Source of the DNA: Pseudomonas sp. Irchel s3b2 | GTDB lineage: Bacteria; Pseudomonadota; Gammaproteobacteria; Pseudomonadales; Pseudomonadaceae | Length of the DNA stretch: 64,000 nt | Reading direction: 5' to 3' | Assembly: GCF_900187445.1 (NCBI RefSeq) | Contig: NZ_FYEB01000008.1 | Location: forward strand, 62,001-126,000 | Shown here: positions 24,970-33,668 of the stretch, piece by piece | Position numbering within the stretch: position 1 is the first letter of the stretch | How the letters are laid out: every line of letters starts with the position of its first letter | Translations under genes and position numbers: made by a program | The notes under the pieces: model-generated | The model's input: only the letters and a program-made list of their open reading frames with translations | Told to the model about the DNA's origin: nothing | The model's database searches: none

Positions 24970-27549
24970 ATGAATAAAGCGCTCTCCGATCTGTCCTCCC
25001 ACACGCCGATGATGCAGCAGTATTGGCGCCTGAAAAACCAGCACCCTGACCAGCTGATGTTCTACCGCATGGGCGACTTCTACGAGATCTTCTATGAAGA
25101 CGCGAAGAAGGCTGCCAAGTTGCTGGACATCACCCTCACCGCCCGTGGGCAATCGGCAGGCCAGGCGATTCCAATGTGTGGGATTCCTTACCACGCCGCG
25201 GAAGGTTACCTGGCGAAACTGGTGAAGCTCGGCGAGTCGGTGGTGATCTGTGAGCAGGTCGGCGACCCGGCTACCAGCAAAGGCCCGGTAGATCGTCAGG
25301 TGGTGCGGATCATCACCCCCGGCACGGTCAGCGATGAAGCGCTGCTGGATGAGCGCCGGGACAACCTGATTGCGGCGGTGCTGGGTGATGAGCGTCTGTT
25401 CGGCCTGGCGGTGCTGGACATCACCAGCGGCAACTTCACGGTGCTGGAGATCAAAGGCTGGGAAAACCTGCTGGCGGAACTGGAGCGGGTCAATCCGGTA
25501 GAGCTGATGATCCCGGACGACTGGCCGAAAGATCTGCCGGCGGAAAAACGTCGTGGGGTTCGTCGCCGTGCGCCGTGGGATTTCGAGCGCGACTCGGCGT
25601 TGAAAAGTCTTTGCCAGCAGTTTTCCACCCAGGACCTGAAAGGTTTCGGCTGCGAGAACCTGACCTTGGCCATCGGCGCCGCCGGTTGCCTGCTCAGCTA
25701 TGCCAAGGAAACCCAGCGCACCGCCCTGCCGCATTTGCGCAGCCTGCGTCATGAACGCCTGGACGACACCGTGGTGCTGGACGGCGCGAGCCGTCGCAAC
25801 CTGGAACTGGATACCAACCTGGCCGGTGGTCGCGACAACACCTTGCAATCGGTGGTCGATCGCTGCCAAACCGCGATGGGCAGTCGTCTGCTGACTCGCT
25901 GGCTAAACCGTCCGCTGCGGGATTTGACCGTATTGCTGGCGCGTCAGAGCTCGATCACTTGCCTGCTCGACGGTTACCGCTTCGAAAAACTGCAACCGCA
26001 GCTCAAGGAAATCGGTGACATCGAGCGGATTCTCGCGCGGATCGGCTTGCGCAATGCCCGTCCTCGTGACTTGGCGCGCCTGCGCGATGCCCTCGGTGCA
26101 CTGCCAGAGTTGCAGGTAGCGATGGCCGAACTTGACGCTCCACACATCATTCAACTGGCGACGACCACCAGCACCTATCCGGAACTGGCGGCATTGCTGG
26201 AAAAAGCCATTATCGACAACCCGCCCGCAGTCATCCGTGACGGCGGCGTGTTGAAAACCGGTTACGACAGCGAGCTCGATGAGCTGCAATCGCTGAGCGA
26301 AAACGCCGGGCAATTCCTGATTGATCTCGAAGCGCGTGAGAAGGCCCGCACCGGCCTGTCGCACCTGAAGGTCGGCTACAACCGGATTCACGGTTACTTC
26401 ATCGAGTTGCCGAGCAAGCAGGCCGAATCGGCGCCTGCGGACTATATTCGCCGGCAGACCCTCAAAGGCGCCGAGCGCTTCATCACGCCGGAACTGAAGG
26501 CGTTCGAAGACAAGGCGCTGTCAGCCAAGAGCCGCGCCCTGGCTCGCGAGAAGATGCTCTACGAAGCGCTGCTCGAAGACCTGATCAGCCAACTGCCGCC
26601 CTTGCAGGACACCGCCGCCGCACTGGCCGAGCTGGACGTGCTGAGCAACCTCGCCGAACGTGCGTTGAATCTGGACCTGAACTGCCCGCGTTTCGTCAGC
26701 GAGCCGTGCATGCGCATCAGCCAGGGTCGTCACCCGGTGGTCGAGCAAGTGCTCACCACGCCGTTCGTGGCCAACGACCTGAGCCTTGACGACAACACCC
26801 GCATGCTGGTGATCACCGGTCCGAACATGGGCGGTAAATCCACCTACATGCGTCAGACCGCATTGATTGTGCTGCTGGCGCATATCGGCAGTTTCGTGCC
26901 GGCGGCCAGTTGCGAATTGTCTTTGGTGGACCGGATCTTCACCCGGATCGGTTCCAGCGATGACTTGGCCGGCGGGCGTTCGACCTTCATGGTCGAAATG
27001 AGCGAAACCGCGAACATCCTGCACAACGCCACCGAACGCAGCCTGGTGCTGATGGATGAAGTCGGCCGCGGCACCAGCACCTTCGACGGTCTGTCCCTGG
27101 CCTGGGCCGCAGCTGAGCGTCTGGCGCACCTGCGGGCCTACACTCTGTTCGCTACCCACTATTTCGAGCTGACAGTGCTGCCGGAAGCCCAGCCATTAGT
27201 GGCCAACGTGCACCTCAATGCCACCGAACACAATGAACGCATCGTGTTCCTGCACCACGTGTTGCCTGGGCCTGCCAGCCAGAGCTATGGCCTAGCGGTT
27301 GCGCAGCTGGCCGGTGTGCCGAGCGAAGTGATCGTGCGTGCTCGTGAACACTTGAGCCGACTGGAATCCACAGCGCTGCCTCATGAAGTTCCGAAGCCGA
27401 TCAAAGGCAAACCGGTCACGCCGCAGCAGAGCGACCTGTTCGCCAGCCTGCCGCATCCAGTGCTGGATGAGCTAGCCAAGCTTGACCTGGATGACCTGAC
27501 ACCGCGTCGTGCACTCGAAATGCTCTATACATTAAAGACACGGATCTAA
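24970..27549 (+). CDS. mutS: DNA mismatch repair protein MutS
   Basis: 859 aa, usual length. Binds mismatches and loops with MutL. The mismatch-reading Phe-x-Glu is F37/E39 in MGDFYEI. The C-terminal ATPase has Walker A TGPNMGGKSTYMRQ, Walker B SLVLMDEVGRGTSTFDGLS and FATHYFELT. The last residues (LFASLPHPVLDELAKLDLDD) include the helix-turn-helix dimerisation region. The start is MNKALSDLSSH at 24970; the frame is open upstream. Confidence 0.97.
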   Translation: MNKALSDLSSHTPMMQQYWRLKNQHPDQLMFYRMGDFYEIFYEDAKKAAKLLDITLTARGQSAGQAIPMCGIPYHAAEGYLAKLVKLGESVVICEQVGDPATSKGPVDRQVVRIITPGTVSDEALLDERRDNLIAAVLGDERLFGLAVLDITSGNFTVLEIKGWENLLAELERVNPVELMIPDDWPKDLPAEKRRGVRRRAPWDFERDSALKSLCQQFSTQDLKGFGCENLTLAIGAAGCLLSYAKETQRTALPHLRSLRHERLDDTVVLDGASRRNLELDTNLAGGRDNTLQSVVDRCQTAMGSRLLTRWLNRPLRDLTVLLARQSSITCLLDGYRFEKLQPQLKEIGDIERILARIGLRNARPRDLARLRDALGALPELQVAMAELDAPHIIQLATTTSTYPELAALLEKAIIDNPPAVIRDGGVLKTGYDSELDELQSLSENAGQFLIDLEAREKARTGLSHLKVGYNRIHGYFIELPSKQAESAPADYIRRQTLKGAERFITPELKAFEDKALSAKSRALAREKMLYEALLEDLISQLPPLQDTAAALAELDVLSNLAERALNLDLNCPRFVSEPCMRISQGRHPVVEQVLTTPFVANDLSLDDNTRMLVITGPNMGGKSTYMRQTALIVLLAHIGSFVPAASCELSLVDRIFTRIGSSDDLAGGRSTFMVEMSETANILHNATERSLVLMDEVGRGTSTFDGLSLAWAAAERLAHLRAYTLFATHYFELTVLPEAQPLVANVHLNATEHNERIVFLHHVLPGPASQSYGLAVAQLAGVPSEVIVRAREHLSRLESTALPHEVPKPIKGKPVTPQQSDLFASLPHPVLDELAKLDLDDLTPRRALEMLYTLKTRI

Positions 27550-27691
27550 CGCACTTGCCTGCAAGCTGTTAGAATCTCGCGCGGTTTGGGATGCTGCAGG
27601 CTAATAGCCTGGTCTGCAGACTATCGCTCCCGAACCTGGCGACCCCGTCCTGAAGGGGCTCCGCTGCCGCCGCCTGAGGAGAGAATTAGAA

Positions 27692-28015
27692 ATGACCTTC
27701 GTCGTCACCGACAACTGCATCAAGTGCAAGTACACCGACTGCGTAGAAGTCTGTCCGGTGGACTGCTTTTACGAAGGCCCGAACTTCCTGGTGATTCACC
27801 CGGATGAGTGCATCGACTGCGCACTGTGCGAACCAGAATGCCCTGCCGTGGCCATCTTCTCTGAAGATGAAGTTCCGGAAGATATGCAGGAATTCATTCA
27901 GCTGAACGTTGAGCTGGCGGAAATCTGGCCCAACATCACCGAGAAGAAAGAATCGTTGCCCGATGCCGAAGAGTGGGACGGCGTCAAAGGCAAGATTAAA
28001 GACCTCGAACGCTGA
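27692..28015 (+). CDS. fdxA: Seven-iron ferredoxin FdxA
   Basis: 107 aa with two cluster-binding regions: CIKCKYTDCVEVCPVDC (cysteines for a 3Fe-4S and part of a 4Fe-4S cluster) and CIDCALCEPECP. The C-terminal helix extension is typical of the Azotobacter-type 7Fe ferredoxin, which partners Fpr (encoded at 14.8 kb). A strong ribosome site (GAGGAGAG) precedes the ATG. A hairpin with CTGCAGGCT/AGCCTGGTCTGCAG sits at 27594-27619 in its 5' region. Downstream of mutS, same strand, as in other pseudomonads. Confidence 0.95.
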   Translation: MTFVVTDNCIKCKYTDCVEVCPVDCFYEGPNFLVIHPDECIDCALCEPECPAVAIFSEDEVPEDMQEFIQLNVELAEIWPNITEKKESLPDAEEWDGVKGKIKDLER

Positions 28016-28031
28016 TTACCCCCGCGCTCTA

Positions 28032-28056
28032 GAAAAGGCCCCTTGTGGGCCTTTTT
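28032..28056 (+). terminator. Terminator of fdxA
   Basis: GAAAAGGCCCCTTGTGGGCC then TTTTT, 17 bp after the fdxA stop. Confidence 0.85.
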
Positions 28057-28070
28057 GCTTTTCTGCAGGC

Positions 28071-28199
28071 AAAAAAAGGGGCGGTATGACCCGCCCACAT
28101 TTTTTCCCTATTCCTTGTGTTCCTTTTCATCGTCCTGATGAATCGCTCCCTGCGATATCCATTCCCCTCATCCTTGAAGGGCGTGTCTATCCGTCGACA
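28071..28199 (-). ncRNA. rsmZ: Small regulatory RNA RsmZ
   Basis: ~129 nt, minus strand. Starts TGTCGACGGATAGACAC and ends in a GGGCGG/CCGCCC hairpin with a U7 tract (28071-28077 region). Nine GGA motifs are present, several in hairpin loops (for example CAGGACGAUG, AAGGAAC), the binding sites for RsmA/RsmE. RsmZ sequesters these CsrA-type translational repressors in the Gac/Rsm system. The location between fdxA and rpoS and the 5' sequence match known P. fluorescens RsmZ. A GacA box lies ~180 bp upstream. Confidence 0.93.
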
Positions 28200-28207
28200 C
28201 AGTTCAG

Positions 28208-28235
28208 ATACTAGAGAATTCCCCACTAAGAGCAA
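28208..28235 (-). promoter_or_regulatory. Promoter of rsmZ
   Basis: On the minus strand TTGCTC (28235-28230), 16-bp spacer, TAGTAT (28213-28208), about 9 bp before the inferred 5' end. Confidence 0.55.
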
Positions 28236-28371
28236 TCGGCCTTTGTCGCTAAAATCGCTTGTCACATGCCGTTAATCTAAAAAAATAATCATATAAATCA
28301 ACAAGGTAGATAAACGTCACAAACCAAATAGACAACTGCCAGGGTGTAAAAATAACGAACACTTACGAAAG

Positions 28372-28389
28372 AGTAAGCAAAGACTTACA
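28372..28389 (-). promoter_or_regulatory. GacA upstream activating sequence of rsmZ
   Basis: On the minus strand TGTAAG-tctttg-CTTACT, matching the conserved GacA box TGTAAG-N6-CTTACA in 11 of 12 positions, ~180 bp upstream of rsmZ as expected. Confidence 0.88.
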
Positions 28390-28448
28390 ACGCGAGACTA
28401 CAAACTTGAGGTGGTGCTGAAAACAACGCACATCTCATACTCCCGGCA

Positions 28449-28481
28449 ACAAAAAGCCCCGAGTCAGTCGGGGCTTTTTGT
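28449..28481 (-). terminator. Terminator of rpoS
   Basis: ACAAAAAGCCCCGA ... TCGGGGCTTTTTGT, 18 bp downstream of the rpoS stop on the minus strand. Confidence 0.9.
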
Positions 28482-28499
28482 AACCGGTGAACGAGGTGC

Positions 28500-29507
28500 T
28501 TATTGGAACAGCGACTCACTCGACAGGCCGTTTTTCTCGAGAATCTCCCGAAGACGCTTGAGGCCTTCAACCTGAATTTGCCTGACACGCTCCCGGGTCA
28601 GGCCGATTTCCAGGCCTACGTCTTCAAGCGTGCTGCTCTCGTGACCTCGCAAGCCGAAGCGGCGTACGACCACCTCGCGTTGCTTGTCGGTCAGCTCCGA
28701 GAGCCACTGATCGATGCTCTGTGACAGGTCGTCGTCCTGCAACAGTTCGCATGGATCGGTCGGACGGTCGTCGGTCAGGGTGTCCAGCAGGGTTTTATCC
28801 GAATCCGGACCCAGCGAGACGTCGACCGAAGAAACCCGCTCGTTCAGGCCGAGCATGCGCTTGACCTCGCCTACCGGCTTCTCCAGCAGGTTGGCGATTT
28901 CTTCGGGTGAGGGTTCGTGATCGAGCTTTTGAGTCAGCTCCCGTGCAGCCCGCAAGTACACGTTGAGCTCTTTGACCACATGGATCGGCAGCCGGATGGT
29001 CCGGGTCTGATTCATGATCGCGCGCTCGATGGTCTGACGAATCCACCAGGTGGCGTAGGTCGAAAAGCGGAAACCGCGTTCGGGATCGAACTTTTCTACT
29101 GCCCGGATCAGGCCGAGGTTGCCCTCTTCGATCAGGTCCAGCAGCGACAGCCCACGATTGACGTAACGCCGGGCGATTTTCACCACCAGCCGCAGGTTGC
29201 TTTCAATCATGCGCTTGCGCCCGGCCGGATCGCCACTTTGCGAAAGGCGTGCAAAATGAACTTCTTCTTCCGGGGAGAGCAATGGGGAAAAGCCGATTTC
29301 GTTGAGGTACAGCTGCGTGGCATCGAGTGCCCGCGTGTAGTCGATGTACTTGTGTTGCTTAAGCGAAGCGGAGTGTTTGGATTTGGCACGAACGGAGGGC
29401 GGTGCATCCCCTTCATCATTCGACATCGAATCCGTGGCGATGCCGGTCTCCATCAGGAGAACCTCATCGTCGATGTCAAACTCCGGCACTTCTTTACTGA
29501 GAGCCAT
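28500..29507 (-). CDS. rpoS: RNA polymerase sigma factor RpoS (sigma-38)
   Basis: 335 aa, normal Pseudomonas length. Stationary-phase and general-stress sigma factor. Region 1.2 (TQLYLNEIGFSPLLSPEEEV), region 2 with GNLGLIRAVEKFDPERGFRF and STYATWWIRQTIERAIMNQT, region 3 and region 4 HTH (GLTRERVRQIQVEGLKRLRE) are intact. The ATG at 29507 begins MALSKEVPEFDIDDEV. 106 bp downstream of nlpD, whose coding region usually also contains the main rpoS promoter. Confidence 0.98.
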   Translation of the reverse strand: MALSKEVPEFDIDDEVLLMETGIATDSMSNDEGDAPPSVRAKSKHSASLKQHKYIDYTRALDATQLYLNEIGFSPLLSPEEEVHFARLSQSGDPAGRKRMIESNLRLVVKIARRYVNRGLSLLDLIEEGNLGLIRAVEKFDPERGFRFSTYATWWIRQTIERAIMNQTRTIRLPIHVVKELNVYLRAARELTQKLDHEPSPEEIANLLEKPVGEVKRMLGLNERVSSVDVSLGPDSDKTLLDTLTDDRPTDPCELLQDDDLSQSIDQWLSELTDKQREVVVRRFGLRGHESSTLEDVGLEIGLTRERVRQIQVEGLKRLREILEKNGLSSESLFQ

Positions 29508-29613
29508 TGTTATAGTCCTTTGGTGAGTTCGACCTCAAGCTCAAGCGACGCCTCTATCCTTGGCAACGCTGGAGCCTGTTCCCTCTACGTGACGGAACAG
29601 GCTGGCTAACAAA

Positions 29614-30471
29614 TCAACGACGTGGCAGAAATTGCAGCGGATCTACTGGCTTACCTTGTCGGCGAATCTCAAAATGCAGTTTCACCCGGTCTGTACCCGT
29701 TGACCCCATTTCGGCAATTGTCTGTCCGACTTTGACCTGCTGCCCCTCCCGAACCAACAGCCTGCGGTTATGTCCGTAGGCACTGACGTAGGTATCGCTG
29801 TGTTTGATGATGACTAATTCGCCGTAGCCCCTTAAGCCACTCCCGGCGTATACCACCGTCCCATCAGACGCAGCTAAAACAGGCTGTCCCAAATCTCCGG
29901 CGATATCAATTCCTTTATTCAAACTACCGTTTGAAGAGAATTTACCAATCAGAATGCCACCAGAAGGCCACCCCCAGCCTGTCGGGGCCGGACCGGCAGG
30001 AGGCACTGGAGCGGGTGCCGGTTTGTTGGCGACGGACGGTGCAAGCACTGTTGTAGTGGTCGTCGCGCCATTTGCCTGGCGCCGAATTACCGTAGTTTTA
30101 CTCGACGATGAAGGCGAGGAACTGGATGAACTCACTACCGTCGTCGGTGTTGAACCGCTGCGACCGTCGAAGCGAATTGTCTGACCCGGATGGATCGTAT
30201 AAGGCGTAGGAATGTTGTTCCGTGCCGCGAGGGCTTTGTAGTCCCAACCATAGCGAAAGGCGATGGAGAACAAGGTGTCCTTGGGGCGGACAACGTACTG
30301 ACCGGTAGTCACGGCCGGACGCTGAGCGACCGCGTTATTGCGATCGACGACGCTCGCACTCCCTGATTTGGTGCTGGAACATCCGACCAGCAAGGTACTC
30401 AAGACAAGGCCAGTCACCAGACGCTGAAAGCTCGTTATACCCATTCGCTGCGCAACGACTGTGAGACTCAC
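29614..30471 (-). CDS. nlpD: NlpD-like lipoprotein, LysM plus degenerate M23 domain
   Basis: 285 aa from a GTG at 30471 (after AGGGAG); an ATG nine codons later is an alternative. The lipobox is LLVGC. A LysM domain (YVVRPKDTLFSIAFRYGWDY, residues ~60-105) binds peptidoglycan. A Ser/Thr/Pro-rich linker leads to an M23/LytM domain (~190-280). The metal-binding residues are altered: NKGIDIAG in place of H-x-G-x-D, and KLHFEIR in place of HxH, as in NlpD/EnvC, which activate amidases for cell separation and do not cut peptidoglycan themselves. Upstream of rpoS as usual. Confidence 0.9.
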   Translation of the reverse strand: MSLTVVAQRMGITSFQRLVTGLVLSTLLVGCSSTKSGSASVVDRNNAVAQRPAVTTGQYVVRPKDTLFSIAFRYGWDYKALAARNNIPTPYTIHPGQTIRFDGRSGSTPTTVVSSSSSSPSSSSKTTVIRRQANGATTTTTVLAPSVANKPAPAPVPPAGPAPTGWGWPSGGILIGKFSSNGSLNKGIDIAGDLGQPVLAASDGTVVYAGSGLRGYGELVIIKHSDTYVSAYGHNRRLLVREGQQVKVGQTIAEMGSTGTDRVKLHFEIRRQGKPVDPLQFLPRR

Positions 30472-30682
30472 CCGCCGCTCCCTTTGTGGTGGCTGAAAAT
30501 ATGAATTGCCGTGCTCCGGCACGAAATGTCGCAAGTATAACGGGCCGAACAGGCTTTACCTTTAATGAAGCGGATTCGCTTCACGCACACGTTTGCTGCC
30601 TGACGATGAATTCCGTTTAACCAATCGATGCCGCTGTAAGACCCGGGCAATCGAAGAGAATTCAGCGCGCTAAAACAAATGC

Positions 30683-31360
30683 TCAGGCCAACGGCCCGTT
30701 GAGCAATGGCACAAAGCGCACCGCCCCCAGAACACGTCTGGAAAAACCCTGTTCTTCCCGAATGATCAACATCAATTGTTGAACTTCACCGGACCCGACC
30801 GGAATCACCAGTCGCCCACCTGGCGCCAATTGATCGAGCAATGCCTGAGGCACGTCGGTAGCCACGGCGGTGACGATGATGCCGTTGTATGGCGCCAATG
30901 CCGGCCAGCCTTCCCAACCGTCGCCCCAGCGAAATACCACGTTGCGCAGGTTCAACTCCACCAGGCGCTCTTTGGCCCGGTCTTGCAGAACCTTAATGCG
31001 CTCCACGGAAAAAACCCGCTCGACCAATTGCGACAGCACGGCCGTCTGGTAACCCGAACCGGTACCGATTTCCAGCACCTTGTCCAACGGACCGGCTTCC
31101 AGCAGCAGCTCGCTCATGCGAGCCACCATATAAGGCTGGGAGATGGTCTGGTTATGCCCGATCGGCAGCGCCGTATCTTCATAAGCACGGTGGGCCAGCG
31201 CCTCATCGACGAACAGATGACGCGGTGTACGGCGGATGACTTCCAGCACCTTGGCGTTGGATACCCCTTCTTCATAGAGGCGCTGAATCAGACGCTCACG
31301 GGTCCGCTGAGAGGTCATCCCGATGCCGCGATGCAGAATATCGTCTTGTTCACGAGCCAT
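30683..31360 (-). CDS. pcm: Protein-L-isoaspartate O-methyltransferase
   Basis: 225 aa. Repairs isoaspartyl residues in ageing proteins using SAM. Motif I VLEIGTGSGYQTAVLSQLV, GHNQTISQPYMVARM and the C-terminal GRLVIPVGS are present. The start at 31360 overlaps the surE stop by one base (TAATG) with GAGGGG upstream. A shorter form from MTSQRTRER (residue 15) equals the length of the P. aeruginosa protein and is an alternative. Cotranscribed with surE and truD. Confidence 0.94.
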   Translation of the reverse strand: MAREQDDILHRGIGMTSQRTRERLIQRLYEEGVSNAKVLEVIRRTPRHLFVDEALAHRAYEDTALPIGHNQTISQPYMVARMSELLLEAGPLDKVLEIGTGSGYQTAVLSQLVERVFSVERIKVLQDRAKERLVELNLRNVVFRWGDGWEGWPALAPYNGIIVTAVATDVPQALLDQLAPGGRLVIPVGSGEVQQLMLIIREEQGFSRRVLGAVRFVPLLNGPLA

Positions 31361-32109
31361 TAACGCAGCCCCTCCAGCCAGCCATCGAGACTTCTGAAGG
31401 CATCATTAAAGGTGCGATCCAGTTGCAGTGGCGTGATTGAAACATAGCCTTGCATCACCGCATGGAAATCGGTGCCCGGGCCGCCATCTTCAGCGTCCCC
31501 CGCCGCCGCGATCCAGTAACCGGATTTACCGCGCGGGTCGACCACTTTCATCGGTGCCGCAGCGCGTGCGCGATGGCCGAGGCGGGTCAGCTGGATACCG
31601 CGGATGTGCTCCAGCGGCAAGTTGGGAATGTTCACGTTCAGTACCGTGCGCGGTGGCAGATCAAGGTCCGCGTGAGCCTCTACCAGTTTGCGCGCAAAAT
31701 AGGCGGCCGTGGGAAGGTTCTCTACTTGCCGTGAGACGAACGAAAAGGCAAACGAAGGACGCCCAAGGAAACGGCCCTCAAGGGCCGCAGCCACAGTGCC
31801 GGAATACAGCACGTCGTCCCCCAGGTTGGCACCCAGGTTGATGCCGGAAACCACCATGTCCGGCTCGAATTCCAACAAGCCGTTAAGACCCAGGTGCACG
31901 CAGTCGGTGGGTGTGCCGTTGAGGCTGATAAAGCCGTTGGCCAGGGTTTGCGGGTGCAACGGACGGTCGAGCGTCAGCGAGCTGCTGGCGCCGCTTTTGT
32001 CTTGGTCCGGGGCGATAACCACGCATTCGGTGTAATCCGCCAGCGCAGCATAAAGCGCGGCGAGACCGGGTGCGGTTACCCCATCGTCGTTAGAAATCAG
32101 AATACGCAT
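31360..32109 (-). CDS. surE: 5'/3'-nucleotidase SurE
   Basis: 249 aa metal-dependent survival phosphatase acting on nucleoside monophosphates and exopolyphosphate. The N-terminal MRILISNDDGVTAPG (metal ligands D8/D9), the Ser/Asn ligands in SGASSSLT and VSGINLGANLGDDVLYSGTV are canonical. Overlaps the truD end by 13 bp and pcm by 1 bp, so the truD-surE-pcm genes form a tight operon leading to nlpD and rpoS. Confidence 0.96.
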   Translation of the reverse strand: MRILISNDDGVTAPGLAALYAALADYTECVVIAPDQDKSGASSSLTLDRPLHPQTLANGFISLNGTPTDCVHLGLNGLLEFEPDMVVSGINLGANLGDDVLYSGTVAAALEGRFLGRPSFAFSFVSRQVENLPTAAYFARKLVEAHADLDLPPRTVLNVNIPNLPLEHIRGIQLTRLGHRARAAAPMKVVDPRGKSGYWIAAAGDAEDGGPGTDFHAVMQGYVSITPLQLDRTFNDAFRSLDGWLEGLR

Positions 32110-33155
32110 GGGCTGTCCGTCTGCCCCACCGGCACCAGATCGACGAGTTCACGCACCAATACGGTGGCGAAGCATCCGGCCGGCAGGACGAATTCCAGTT
32201 GCAGAATGTCAGGCTCGGGATAATGCCACGTCAACCCGCCAATGGGCAGCCGCAGGATGCGACGTTCGTGGCTCATTCCGGCGTTAATCAACCAATCGCG
32301 CAGATCCGCTTCGCGCGCGGCGATTGCCTGCTCTAATTCATGGACAGCGCCTGACGTCGGCGAGTCACCTTCGCCCCACTGCGGGCCGGTCGGGTGCAGG
32401 TCGAGAATCGCCAAGCGCGGGTCGCTGCATTCGGCAACACCTGCCGGGAAAAAACTGCGGCTGTCGGTGAACGCCAGCAGATCGCCCACTTGAGCGCGCT
32501 GCCAGGTGCCATCGGCGACGCGCGCCGCCAACACTTGATTGAACAGAAAACTGCGCGCAGTGGAGAGCAGCCGCGAACGCACATTGCGCTGCTCCGGCAA
32601 GGCCTTGCGCGCTGCCCAGGCACGAGCGTCGACGACGTTGCCGCCATCAAAGCCGAAACGCTGGGCGCCGAAATAATTGGGAATACCTTGCTTGGCGATC
32701 AGTTGCAGACGCTCTTCGATCGCCGCCTTGTCACCGGCGAACTGGGTCAAGCGCAAGGTGAAGCCGTTGGCCGAGTGGGCACCGCGTTGCAGTTTGCGTT
32801 TATGCCGACCGGTCTTGAGGATTTTCAGCGTGTCGTTTTCCGCCGCCGACAGATCAGGATCGGCCTTGCCCGGCAGTTGCACGCTGAACCACTGGCGAGT
32901 CAGCGCCTGACGGTCCTTGAGGCCCGCGTAGCTGACAGTACGCAACGGTACACCCGCCGCCTTGGCAATGCGCCGTGCCGCTTCTTCGGTATTCAGACCG
33001 CGCTTTTCCACCCAGATCCACAGGTGTTCGCCATCACCACTGAGGGGGATATCAAGCACCTCATCGACCTGAAAGTCTTCCGCTGTGGCTTTCAGTACTG
33101 CGCTGCCGAGCGCCTCACCATAGGCCCGCGGGCCAAGCAATTGCGCCTCGTTCAT
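32097..33155 (-). CDS. truD: tRNA pseudouridine(13) synthase TruD
   Basis: 352 aa. Isomerises U13 in tRNA-Glu and a few other tRNAs. The catalytic Asp is in YAGLKDRQALTRQWFSV; KIL-TGRHKRKLQRGAHSAN and PNYFGAQRFGFDG are family signatures. The 4-bp overlap with ispF upstream and 13 bp with surE downstream indicate a single transcription unit. Confidence 0.95.
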   Translation of the reverse strand: MNEAQLLGPRAYGEALGSAVLKATAEDFQVDEVLDIPLSGDGEHLWIWVEKRGLNTEEAARRIAKAAGVPLRTVSYAGLKDRQALTRQWFSVQLPGKADPDLSAAENDTLKILKTGRHKRKLQRGAHSANGFTLRLTQFAGDKAAIEERLQLIAKQGIPNYFGAQRFGFDGGNVVDARAWAARKALPEQRNVRSRLLSTARSFLFNQVLAARVADGTWQRAQVGDLLAFTDSRSFFPAGVAECSDPRLAILDLHPTGPQWGEGDSPTSGAVHELEQAIAAREADLRDWLINAGMSHERRILRLPIGGLTWHYPEPDILQLEFVLPAGCFATVLVRELVDLVPVGQTDSPCVF

Positions 33156-33625
33156 GCGCGCAGCAACAAGGCAACGGCATGCACGGCAATGCCTTCTTCG
33201 CGACCGACAAAGCCGAGCTTTTCGGTGGTGGTAGCTTTCACGTTCACTTGATCCAACTCAACTTGAAGATCCGCGGCAATCAGCGCGCGCATCGATTCGA
33301 TATGCGGGGCCATTTTCGGGGCCTGGGCGACGATGGTGTTATCGACGTTGCCGACTTTCCAGCCTTTGGCGTGGATCAGTGCGACGACATGACGCAACAG
33401 CACACGGCTGTCGGCGCCCTTGAATTGCGGGTCGGTGTCCGGGAAGTGCTTGCCGATATCACCCAACGCGGCAGCACCGAGCAAGGCATCGCTCAAGGCG
33501 TGCAGCAGGACATCACCGTCGGAATGGGCGAGCAGCCCGAAGCTGTGTGCAATCCGCACGCCGCCCAGTGTGATGAAATCGCCTTCAGCGAAACGGTGCA
33601 CATCATAGCCGTGGCCAATACGCAT
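33152..33625 (-). CDS. ispF: 2-C-methyl-D-erythritol 2,4-cyclodiphosphate synthase
   Basis: 157 aa, MEP isoprenoid pathway. Metal ligands in MRIGHGYDVHRF (D8, H10) and SDGDVLLHALSDALLGA (H42) are present, and ATTEKLGFVGREEGIA closes the protein. The ATG lies directly after the U-tract of the fghA terminator, with no separate ribosome site visible; the conserved N-terminus leaves no other start. First gene of the ispF-truD-surE-pcm run. Confidence 0.95.
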   Translation of the reverse strand: MRIGHGYDVHRFAEGDFITLGGVRIAHSFGLLAHSDGDVLLHALSDALLGAAALGDIGKHFPDTDPQFKGADSRVLLRHVVALIHAKGWKVGNVDNTIVAQAPKMAPHIESMRALIAADLQVELDQVNVKATTTEKLGFVGREEGIAVHAVALLLRA

Positions 33626-33655
33626 AAAAAAACGCCCCGATTATTGTCAGGGCGT
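33626..33655 (-). terminator. Terminator of adhC-fghA abutting ispF start
   Basis: On the minus strand ACGCCC (33655-33650) pairs with GGGCGT (33637-33632), followed by U7 (33632-33626). The next base starts the ispF ATG. Confidence 0.8.
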
Positions 33656-33668
33656 GATTCTACCTGCA

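Noticed and set aside
29614..30471. NlpD as an active M23 peptidase
   Set aside because: Metal ligands are replaced (NKGID, KLHFE), as in amidase activators.
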